64,000 bases of DNA from Progne subis subis (lineage: Eukaryota; Chordata; Aves; Passeriformes; Hirundinidae): assembly GCA_022316685.1 (NCBI GenBank), contig JAKJHU010000085.1:124001-188000 (forward strand), given 5' to 3'. The position numbers and the translations under genes are program-made. Below, piece by piece: positions 38,101 through 50,100 of this stretch. The notes beneath the pieces were generated by a model that did not search any database, was not told where the DNA came from, and saw nothing but the letters and a program-made list of their open reading frames with translations. How positions within the stretch are numbered: position 1 is the first letter of the stretch; every line of letters starts with the position of its first letter.

Positions 38101-41100
38101 TGGGAGCAGGGAGAGGAATATCCCTAGAACATCCCCTGCTCCTTTGGGTGTCCCTGTCCCCTCCTGGGCTGGCAGCACTTGCCTTTTGCTCCAGCCCTGT
38201 CCTGGTGCCCAGCTCTGCCTCCAGCCGCTCCTCCAGCTGTGCCAGCCGCTTCCGCAGGAAAACGATCTCGGTCTGGGCGCAGTCAAACCTCACCTGCCAC
38301 TCGTCCTCTGCCAACAAGAGACACCCAGGGGTGCAGGCGGGGTGCTGGGGCCTGGCCAGCCCCCGTGGCCCTGCTTGGGGCAGGGAGGGGGATGCACAAG
38401 GCACCAGCACAGAGCTCACGGGGCACAGCTCTGCTTTGTGTGCCCGGGGCTCACACAGAGCACATGTCCTGCCTTTGTGTGCCCACCCCACCCCATCCCA
38501 CTTGTGTCTCAGCAGCCTCCTCTTCACCCCACACGTTTCAGACACACCCTGAGGTGCTGGGGCTGCCAGGCAGCACCACCAGCCCCACGCCACAGCCTGA
38601 GCTGTGTGACAGAGCTGTCGCTGTCACTGCCAACTCCCACTGGATGAGCAATCTGGGGTGACAGAACACTCTGGAGTGGCCAGGGGCTGAAGAGTGTCAC
38701 AGTCAAACCTCTGCCCTCTTCTCTGTGGCCCCACAGGTCAGGATGGGTGCCCAGAGCATGCACTGCCTCCGGGGTGACATCCCTACCTCCTCCAGAGCCG
38801 CTTATCTTCATCTCACGCAGCTGCACCAGCTGCTGCGCCTCTTCCAGCTGCTTCTCCACCGACTCCAGTTTCTTCTGCACTTGGTCGTGTTTGCTCTGGG
38901 AAAAGGAGGGAGGGAAGGAGCAGCTCTACCCAGCTCTGAGGCACTCAGGAGGGCTGTGTGAAGGGGTTGGCACAGCCACAGGAGCTCGGGGCCGTGGTAC
39001 CTGCAGCTCCTGCAGCTCGCGGGTGCCCCGCAGCCGCTCCGCCCGCTCCCCATCCAGGGCCTGGCAGGTGACATCGCCCTTGTACCGCTCATCCGACAGC
39101 TCCGTGGTCAGGTCGATGATCTGGGGGAGCAGGGGGTCAGTGTGGGGGCATGGTTCTGCCATCCCACATCCATCCAGAGTGCTGACAGGCCTTAGGAGTT
39201 CATGCCAGTGCCGAGCAGCGTCAGCAGCGGGAGCCCAGGCTCGCAGCCCGAGTCACGCTGCCCGCACTGCGCTGCAGGCAGGGCTCGTCACAGCTCTCCT
39301 TTGTCCTGCTTTATTACGTTAAATTTAACTTCGAAACCAGGAGCGGGTGAATGAAGGGGAGAATTATTAATCCAGAAAATCGATCCCATTTTGCGCAGAG
39401 CAGATGGGCACGTGCTCCTTCCTGCTCAGCCACTCCAGCAAGGGGCTGCAGAGGCAGCGGGGCCACGGGAAAATGCAGCATTCCAACACTCCTTCCCTGT
39501 GTCTGACAGCGTTTTAAGACAACTCACATTGTGCAGGCACCAGCTCCTTAGGGAGCCCCACAAGTTTAACCCCCCGTAAGCGAATCCCACAGGATTTCTC
39601 TCCCTGGAGAGACGGTGTTTTCCTAGGTCTGCCCTGAGGCAGCCACCTTGCTCAGCATTCCCAAAGAGTTTAAAGATAAATCCTCTTTACCCCCTTCCCA
39701 GTGATGAGGAGGGTCCTGACCTTGGGGGCTGCTGGTTGGCTCCATCAGGCGGAGCTGCAGCCGAGACCCAGCCCAACCCTGCTGCAGCCACGGGAGCTGG
39801 GAAAACCCAGGGTATTTATAGAAACCTTGGGATCTCCTTCTCCTCGTGATGCTTGGCAAAATCCCAGGCACAATCACAAGGAGCCGCGCATCCGAGAGCA
39901 GAGCCCAGAGAGGACCAGCAGCCAGCTGGGAACATGGAATCCCAGAGTGGTTTGGTTTGGGAAGGACCTTAAAGCTCATCCAGCTCCCAGGCACGGGCAG
40001 GAACACCTTCCACTATCCCAGGAAAGCTCCCAGCCCCATCCAACCTGGCCTTGGATGCTTTCAGGGATGGGGCAGCCGCAGCTGCTCTGGGCAGCCTGGA
40101 GTGATGCCAGGCTGGAATTCTGCAGCTGGACACTGCAGCCTGTCTGGACTCCTGTCCAGAGGATCATCCCTGGCAGCTGCCCCTGCCCATGGCTCCTCCT
40201 GCTCTGATGGAGCTGGTGCTCCTGCTCATCCCCACCAGCTCCTTCCCCAACCTGGCCAAACAGGGCTGTGGCAGAGGGTTTGGGCTCTGTACCAGATGTT
40301 TTGGAGGCTGTACCAGAGGTTCTGGGGCTGTACTAGAGGTTTTGGGGCTGTACCAGAGGTTTTGGAGGCTGTACCAGAGGTTCTGGGGCTGTACCTTGCT
40401 CTCCAGACTCTGTGTATTCTGTCTGAGCTCGCTGCACGCCTGCTCGGATTTTTCCAGCTTCCTTCTCAGCGCCGCCAGCTCCTCCTAGGGAAGATTGGAA
40501 AAAAACACACACAGTGAGTTCCAGCATCCTCGGTTTATTTATGAAAACCTTGTTTTCTGTTCAAAATAAGTGGAAGAGACATAGCTGCCTTATTAATAAA
40601 ATTTACCAGGCAACTTTGAAGGCTGCTCACTGCAAATTGCCGGGACTGCAGCTCCTGACATGAATTCCATCGGAGGGAATGTCAGCTTTGGTGTGTAGAG
40701 CATGTTTTATGAGAGAGCAGCAAACCTCAAAAGCCTGGATCATGCCCAGGGAGTGTCCCAGGGCCCTGGCAGGTATCAGAGCACGGTGCAAAGGCACGGT
40801 GCTGGCTGTGATCCCTTCCCAGGCAGCAGGAGCTGCTCCAAGCAGCCTTGTCCCGCTTTGATGTCCGACACTGAGCAGGAGCAGAACGTGCAGAGTCGTG
40901 ACAAAAACGGAGGTTAACAGATGATGGGGCCTGATGGCTCCCAGGTGGGCTTGGAGACAAAAACAGAGGCTTGGGCAGCTTTTATTTCATCTGAGCCAGC
41001 CTGAAAACATCTTGTTAAAACATCGCTAAGGCGAGAGGAGGAGCAGGACTCCAGGGAAGATGGACTGGGAATTTATCACGGGTCTCAGAGGGTGCAGAGA

Positions 41101-44100
41101 GGTGAAAGGAGCCTCTCTGGGGACAAAAAAATGCCCATTAGCACTTCCCATCACCCAGGGCAACACTGGTGGATGCCAGCACAACACTGGGGACAGTTCA
41201 GGGTGGAGTCCCCTCCTGTTTGAATGGGTGTTTGAATGGGTGTTTGAATGGGCGTTTGAATGGGTGTTTGAATGGGTGTTTGTGTGTTTAAATGGGTGTT
41301 TAAATGGGTGTTTAAATGGGTGTTTGAATGGGTGTTTGTGTGTTTAAATGGGTGTTTAAATGGGTGTTTGAATGGGTGTTTGTGTGTTTGAATGTGTGTT
41401 TGAATGCCCATCTTCCAGCACCCCACAGCCTGAGGGCCCATCCCCAGGGGTTTGGCTCAGGGGACACAGCCCCTGGAGCTTGCAGAGGGCAGGAGGAGGG
41501 CAGTGAGGGATCCCTGGGATGGGGTTTGACTGTGGGGACGCGGTGTGCTTGCTATTGTCCCTCTAAGCAAGAAGTCACTTCTCCCTCCACAGCTCGGCAG
41601 AACGTGTGACACTGGGCTAAGAACAGACGGCAACTTCTGGATGGTGCAAAAAACCATCTTTGCCAGGGCAGAAGTGACTTCCAACCTGACCAATCCACCA
41701 GGCAGAGCCCCTAAAGCACCCTGACCTGTCCTGTCCTGTCCCACCCGTCCCAGCCCAGCCCTTGGCACTCACTTCCTTAGCACGGAGCTGCTCCTCGGCG
41801 ACGTTAACGCTGAGCAGGGGCCGCACGTGGCTCAGCAGCTGCCACCAGGGCCAGTGCCTGACTGCCTGGAACACCACCAGGTTCTTCTGGATGCAGCGGA
41901 TGGCGAGGCGCTGGATCTGTGGGGACACAGCAGCGATGACCCTCAGCCAGCCGGGAAGGACCGGGCTGGGACACGGGGCTGGAGAGGGAAGGGCGGCAGA
42001 GGAGCTCAGCATCTCATGGCTGCAGGGAAGAGCTGGCACCATTCAAAGCAGCTCAAAAGAGCCGTGATTTGGGTGCTGTGGGCCATGTCCCAGCAGCACT
42101 GACCTGGGTGGGCTCAGGAATCCCCAGCCCACAGGACGGGTACCTTCAATCGCTTGAACTTCTGGCGGCTGAGGAAGCCCTTGCAGGCAGCCTGGAGCAG
42201 AGTCATCTTCTGGGCTATCAGCTTGTCCCTCTGCTTCTCCAGCCTGGAGATGACCCCCGGCTTCAGGAACACCTGGCAGCAAGGAACAGGTTACACACCC
42301 CAGGATGGGGCTGAAACCTCTCCCTCCTCCTGCTTGACAGGGGGATCGGCCATCACAAGGTGCAATTCCTCGAAACTTTCCCTGTGGGATGCTGCCTGTC
42401 CCTCTCACTGTGGGGATGGATGGATGGATGGATGGATGGATGGATGGATGATGGATGGATGGATGGATGGATGGATGATGGATGGATGGATGATGGATGG
42501 ATGGATGGATGGATGATGGATGGATGGATGGATGGATGGATGGATGGATGGATGGATGGATGGATGGATGGATGGATGGATGGATGGATGATGGATGGAT
42601 GATGGATGGATGGATGGATGGATACCTCCACCAACAGTGGATTTTGACAGGTGACACACAGATGCACACAGATAAGTGTTACAATAGCAAAACATAAATA
42701 AACCAGGTTGTTTTCTTTCTCTGAACTGGTCAGAAATGCCTGAGAAATGACTCAGATTTGCTGGTGCCACCAAACCCAGGCTGGTATCGATCTCTGAGTG
42801 TCTGAAGGGTCTTTGGGTCACTGCTGGGAGAAGCTCTTGGAATCCAGAATCAGGGGCTCCCAAGCATTTGCATGGCCCAGCTTTAACAACCTCTGAGTGA
42901 CACGGGCGAGGCCGGGGCTGCGCTGAGAGAGCTGCATTTGAACGATGCCAAATTGAATCAAAGCACAATCCCAAGGAAAGTGGCTCTCCCGAGCTGATTG
43001 CTCCACCACCCATTCGATTGCCTCATTAACATCTGAATTAACTCCCCAGCCCCACAAGTTTCAGCAGCTGGTACAAAATCAATGCTCAAAGCGACGGCAA
43101 AGAGAACTCGCCCCTAACGAAATGTGACCGGGGCTGCCACCGCGTTATTGATTAAGAATGAGGGTTCCAGAGAGGAGATAATTACAAACTGAGCAGTGCA
43201 GGATGAAAGAAAGTCATTTTGCTCCACAGAACCGTTCTGTGAATTCTTTCTTTACAAACTCCAGCGCTGAAGGCAAGCATGCACGTGAAATTAATTCTTT
43301 CTTTGAGACCATCACGCTGAAGTCCAAGCGTTGTTGCTGTGACAGTTCCTGCTCTGCAGCAAACCCACGAGCTGCCCAAGCCCCCTGCACTCCCAGGGGA
43401 CATCAGTGGTAATTAGGAACTTAAATACCACCAAGGGCTGGCTGGATTTTGGTAATTAGGTACAGGATTTACCCTGGGTACGGCTTTCAGATGAGAGTTA
43501 GGAGCCTTTTGCTCTGATATTTAGCGAGTCTCAGTTTCCCAGCCTGCCTGGTGCCACGTGCAGCAGTGGAGGAGAGCCTTTCCTCCCAGTTTGGGGAACT
43601 TTGTGCTGCTGGGGAGCTTGGCATGGGGCTGTGCCCACACACACCAGAGCAACGGGGGAGCAGGGCACGGTCGTGGTACCTGGGTGCGTCCTACGGCAAC
43701 GCTCTTCTTCTCCAGATCCAGCGCCTGGAACAGCTCCTCGATAGCCTACGGAGAAGGGGCACATCATGGGACTGCTCAGGAAACACCCACACCCTGCTGT
43801 GAGCTGCTGGAATGGGGTGCAGAGACCCCCAGCCCTCATGGGCACCCCGTAAGGGTTCACCCAGCTCTGCCCTCCTTTCCTCCTCGCCCTGCCAAAGCCC
43901 ATCTGCCCAATCCCAGTGCAAGGACTTTCCTCCCCTGAGGCTTTCAGCAGGATGGGGAGTAGAGGTCTGCAGCTGCAGGCAAGATTTTCCTCCTTTTGCT
44001 GCCACCCCTGCTCTGGCAGAGCCTTGGTGCATGGGCAGGAGGTGACACAGGGGATAGCGCCTGTCCCAGCACCATCCAGCTGCACTCGGTGCTCCCCTCC

Positions 44101-47100
44101 TGCCCACCTCACCAACAGCTCATCCCACGGAGCCAAAATCAGGGGGAAGGGCAGAGTTCTCCCCTGAGCCCGCCGGCACAGCACGGAACTCCTGGAGGAT
44201 CCGAGCAGGAGATTATCCCAAGGAGAAGCCTGAACTCAATTACTCCAAGCTTTGGACCAGAACCTGAACATAACAGCCAGCAACCCCAGCCATTCCCTGG
44301 GGGCAGCCACGCTGTCTTGGACGGATGGAGGGTTTGAAAGCCCCAGGGCTACAGAAACTGTAACAAAAATCCTCTGCTAATACCTCACCACACAGCATCA
44401 TCGGGCAGCCTCACGCAGCTCCCCCACTCCCCGAAGGACAAACCCACAGGAAGGAATATTCCACCATGCACCCAGGAGCAGCAGAACTGCACCCCCAGGC
44501 CTCACCAGCGGCCGTGCAAGGAGGGGACGGAGCACACCAGGGAAGGAGGATATGGATCACGGAGCCTGGAACGCTGTGCCAGGGTGAGGAGGCACCAGTG
44601 CTGCGGCTGTGCCTGTTCTGGTGGCACTGCTGGGACCAGGACTGGTGTGGGGTTGTGCAGGACTGTCCCAGCACGAGCACAGGGCCAGCTCTTGCTGCAC
44701 TGACCCCTCACAGCTGCCGAGCCTCTCTGCCACTCCGGCAGCCGGGTTAATGCCGTGTCCTGGGAAGCATTTCCCAGCTAACAAACCCTGGTGGCAGCAA
44801 GCTCCAGGGAGGATGGGATTTTCCAAATCCCCTGCTTACACGCTGCTGACAAGGCACCCTCTGCCTCCGACAGCGTTTCATAGCAATATTGACCTTTCCC
44901 AATTGTCAGGCTTGTCTTATTAAATCCCGAGGTCTTAACTGCCTTTGCACATGCTGGCTGCAGTTTGCACAACGCAGCACGTGCCCAGCTTTAATTCAGC
45001 TCCTCTCAGCTCCTCCTGCCTCATCCACAGCCTTATTCCGGGCATGGCTTTGCGCTGGTTTTCCTACAAATTTACTAGGAAACAAATAAAACTGGCACAT
45101 GCCCAGATTCCCTCCTGAGCTGCTTTGGCTTTCAGCATCATGGGGTGAGGTGAGGTGAGGAGAGGAGTCACCCCAGGGCTGCAGGTGATGCCCGGAAGAT
45201 CCCACAGTCCTTGCTCTCTTGGGTCCCTGGGAACGTTGCCTGGTTTGTCCTTAGTCCCAGGTCTTGGGGGAGCCAGGGAGAGGATGCCCACATCCCGCCC
45301 TCAGTTCGTGCCCTGTCCTGCTGGAATAGCTCTGGCATCATCACAGCCCCACCGGGGGTCTCAGCTCGTGCTCCCCCAGCCCAGCACACACCTTGCTCTC
45401 GTCTGGCACCTCGTAGGCAGAGTTGTGCTTCTTCATCACCTCGGGAGCCAGCACCTGGAAGCGCCTGCGGAACTGCGTGAGGAGCAGCCGATCTGAATAG
45501 CCTGGGGACACACAGGGGCATTGGGGAGGGACCTGCTGGGACATCCTGCACACAGCCAAGGTCACCCAGGGGTGGAGGGGACATGGGAGAGAAACCCCTG
45601 CAGTGAGGGCTGGAGATGAGCTGGAGGCGGCCACATGGCACCGCAGCACCCCGTGTGACACAGGACATGCCCCGGACGTCCTGCACAGCTCCCTCTGCCC
45701 ATGGCGTGGGCTGTGGGCCAGTGCAGGGCCAGCCTGATGCATGGATGCTCCAAGGGGAGCCCCACTGGAGCTGCAGCCACAGAGCTCAAGCATGGGAGGG
45801 ACTCAGAACCCCTGCGAGAAGCAGGAGTGAAAAACCGAGGAGAATTTCTGCAGGAGGGGAATCCTTGCCCGCTGGTGAGAAGGAGGTGATGAGGAAAGGC
45901 TGAGGCAGGGGAAGGTGGGACAGGCATGGGCAGGGTCTGGACGTACCGACACGGTGCAGGCGCAGGGCATCCAGGAGCTGGGTCCCCTCCAGCTGTGTCC
46001 TCAGGGCCACCACATCCAGCTGTGGGGCCGCGTCCGGCGGCGCCGGGGGCCGAGGGACCGGCCCTTCCTGGCCCATCCCTGGCAGGAGGCAGTGGACAAA
46101 GTGCAGCTGGGACCGTCGGAGAAGGTTGGTGAGGGCATCCTGGAGGGCAGCAGAGGTCAGTGGGGACAGAGGGGACAGAGGGTCAGCACGTGCCGGCGGT
46201 GGGGAATGCTCCCTGTGCGCCTGCAGGGTGTCTGGGCAGGCGGAGGAGTTGGGAACGGCGTCAGTCACAGAAGGGAACACGGACGGTGAGCACGGATGGT
46301 GAGCAGGACCCTTCCTCCTAAAGTCCCATGTGATCAGGTGGTGGCCAGGAAATTTACAAGGATTCGTGGTTTCATGGAATTTTCTGGACTGGGAGGATTA
46401 AAGATCATCGTGGTTGAGGGATGCTGGGGAGAGGGAGTTTGCCAGGGGCAGGCAAGACCCCAAAACGGGCGGGTCAGGCAATCAGCAGAGCCTCAGCCTC
46501 ATCTCCTCGTGTTGGGACGCTTAATTAGGTGCGAGAGCAGCAGGAGCCTGGCACATGCCCAGCGCCGGGGGCCAGCTGCTGTCTGAGCACTTAAGAGGAT
46601 TAAAGCAGCGAGGTGCTGTGTAATCTGTGTGTGATCTCGGTGTGATCTGCGCGCCATCCGTGCCTGATCTCTTTGCCCAGGGGGGCTCTCCCTGAGTGAC
46701 AGCAGCTCCGCACGGGCCAGCGCAGCAGCCCGGGTGGCCACAAGTGGGCACGGGCAGGAGGTCACTGCTGGGCGCTCCCCGAGCTCCCGGCCCGGGGTCA
46801 CCACGGCAGGGAGCGGCACTCACCGCCTGCAGCTTGATCTGGGCGCACACCGACCTCTTCCTCACGGCGGCGAAGCTGCTGGCGAAGGTTTTCCTCAGGC
46901 AGGCGTTGCGGTGCAGGGCGGCCTGGGAGCGACCCTCCAGCCCGGCCAGGGCGCGGCAGGACAGCGGAGCCCCGGCCCGCGGCTGCACCAGCTCCCGAAC
47001 CTGCAGCTCTGCCGGGACACACACACACACACATGGGCCGGCTCCGTGTCACAGCTTCTTCCACGCGGATGCAACACCCAGCGCCCCCAAATTGCGAGCT

Positions 47101-50100
47101 GGTGCTGCTCTGAGTGCACCAGGACGCTGGGACACCCCGACCCGCTCCATCCTCTCTGGGACGAGCAGGGAGATGCTCGCTGCTGTTAAAGCTTCCCTGC
47201 GTTGGAGTCCAGACCAAATGAGGTGGGAGTAGGCAAGCAGAAGGTTAAAATCCCCCTGTGTGCACAGACACCTGCAGCACTCCAGGCTCCTTTCAATTCC
47301 AATTTAGTTTACAAGGCTGCTCAAAGCAGTGGGAAAATCTGGGCTGCTGGTGAAGCCTCACAGCTCTGACTTGTGCTGGACCCCCACAGGCAGGGACACT
47401 TTCCACTGTCCCAGGCTGCTCCAAGCTCTGTCCAACCTGCCCTTGAACACTTCAGGGATGGGACAGCCACAGCTTCTCTCTGCCAGAGCCTCACCACCCT
47501 CAGAGCCAGGAAATTCTTCCTAATTTCCCACCCTACGCTACCCTCCAGCAATGGGAAACCACTCCCCTTGTTCTCACAAGGGGTGCCCCACACCACCCTC
47601 AGCGTCCGGAGCTGGGGCAGGTTTGCAGCTTCAGGGCAGGGGCATCCCCAGCCCCCTCCCACGGGCACTGTGGCACGCCCTGGCACTTACACCGTGGAAT
47701 TCTGCAGCACCTGGATGGCATTCTGGGCTGAGAGGTTGAACTTGGCCTTGCTGACCCAGCCCGTGAGGTCATAGCGCACAGGGGGCCGTGCCAAGCTGGT
47801 GGCAGATCTCGAAGTGCAGTGTCTGCTCACACCTGCGCAGGTGCCCCTCACCTGTGGCCGTGACAGCACCCCAGAGAAAAGCCCGGTGAGGGATCGAATC
47901 GTCCTCATCTCCCAAACTCCCAAAGCCAAACGGCGAATGCCAGAGGCTGGGCAGCCAAGCCGAGCCCAACTCACCCTCCTGGTCGGGGCCCTTGGTGGCG
48001 AAGTAGGAGCAGAGGCGCTCGAAGGCAGTGCCGTCCCCGGAGCCTGGGATCAGCACCTCCTCGTCCAGGATCCACAGCAGCCCCCGGCGAGCGGCCCCGG
48101 GGCTGCCCGGGAGCACCTGCGGCTGCAGGGACACCAGGGCTCTGGGCTGCAGCCACAGCTCCCTCTGCCCTGCTCCCACTGCCCAGCCGTGGCCCCTACC
48201 CCAGGGCAGACCCTCCCGACCTGATCCAGCTCTGCACAGCACCCCGAGCCCTCAGCAGTGTCCCAGAGGAGCCCAGCACTCCAGGCTGGAAGGGGTGATG
48301 GAGGGCAGAGCTCGGTCAAGGAGGGTCTTTATGTTTTAAAAAGCCAAAAATATCCTGCTGGATGCTGTGCCCCTCCCCTGCAACACCTCAGGTTGCTCTG
48401 GGATGCTCCAGAGGGTCCCGCTCTGCCCCTGGAGTGCTCCCTGCTTGGAGCAGCAGGATGCAGAGGGGACAGGGTACCTGGGAGCAGCTCAGGTCGATGA
48501 TGGACAACGTGGCCAGTGGAGAGCGCTCTGGAAGATCAAAAGACACCTCAACATTTTCCTGGAAAACATCATTTAAAAGCTTGTTTCAGTCGTGGGATGG
48601 CATCTGGAAGTCTTCATCACCTCTATCCTTACTCCATAATGTGTGTGCTAAACCATAGGAATTCAGCTGTTTTCCCAGGGCTAAATGCATTATGGTAACC
48701 CCTTCAAGCCTATAATAAGTTCATCTCCGCCTGTAGGTTTCTCAGCAGCTTATTTCTGCAATAATTTATCATCTTCCTCTCTACTCTCTATTATTCATCA
48801 ACTGAGGGAAAAGTCAGCTGTGCCAACAGAAGGGCACAAGGTCTCCTGAGCTGGAGCAAGTATATAACAGAATTCCAGGATGGTTTTGTCTGGGAGGGAC
48901 CTTAAAATCATCTCATTCCAACCCTTCCCCCTGCCATGGCAGCTTCCACAAAGATGCCAAGAGAGCATCAGAAATATGAAAGCCAGATGGTGATGCCAGA
49001 GGAAATAGCCAAGAGGATTCAGAACCGAGGTGGGGGGTGAAGAGAGAGGCACCTCAAGCTTCCTGCTCCGCGCAGATCCCCCCACCCCAGTTCTGCTACA
49101 GCCCTCCCAGTAAAGCTCCTGAGTTATTCACTCACACCACAGCGGGACATGAGGACACCTGGGGACAAAAGCAGCCCCACTCCCGTGTGCTGAGAGCTGC
49201 CCCAGCCCCTGCTCCTCACCTCTCTGTACCTCTCCATCTCCTGCAGGAAGGTTTTCTCGTAGAAGAGCCCCTGCAGCCTCTCCTGGACAGTAGTTGTGGC
49301 ACAGCTCCTCGAAGGTGGCCGCGCGCTCGCCCCGCTGCTGCCGCGGGCTCTGGAAGCCAGGGGTGTCCACCACGGCGATGGAGGCCATGGAGAGGTGCTG
49401 GGAGGAGAAGGACCTGGGAAGAGCCACACACACTGGGTAAATCCACCAGGATTTACCCACGGGCAGCAGAGCGGTGCCAGCCGGGCTCCTCGCTGTGCCC
49501 ACACCACGGGAGCGCAGGACACACGAGTCCCCAGTGCCGGCGCCATCCCCACGTAAAGGTTTTCACACTGTTTTTCCAGCAGGAATCAGCCACCTGCTCC
49601 ATTCCCCTGGAGAAGGAGCCGCCACCGCCAGCCCCAGCAGCTCATTGGTACCTGTTGATGAGCGAGACCACGGCGGCAAAGAGCTCCTCGTAGAGCCCCG
49701 CGGCCATTCCGTCCACACACTCCACTCCCGTCATCTTGGGCCCTGGCACAGGGAAAGGAAGAGTGGGAAAGTTTATTTCCAGCCCAGTTCATCCTGCTCA
49801 GATTCCCTGGATTCCCTGGATTGTGGTGCAGCAGAACCCACAGCACCACCCCTGAACGTCCCCTCGCCCACCTTCAGCTCCTCTCCTGCCTCACGTGGGT
49901 TTAAGGAATGCAGCTATTGCCGTGTCCGAGGCCACTTCCTCGGGTTCTTGCTTTTATCAGGATAACTTGCAGGGCCCAGATGGAATTCTGCTGCTGAGCA
50001 TCGTGGAACCATCAGGGTTGGAAAAGGTCTCCTAGACCATCAAGTCCAACCTTTAAGGAGTGTGGGAAGGCTGACCTGAAATCCAGGCAGTATCTCACCC

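Larger units (their letters stand above)
47001..48477 (-). other. MYO18B: short introns flanking c17 and c16
   Basis: The intron 47,001-47,692 holds a CR1 piece. The introns 47,852-47,974 and 48,123-48,477 hold nothing recognised. Confidence 0.6.
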
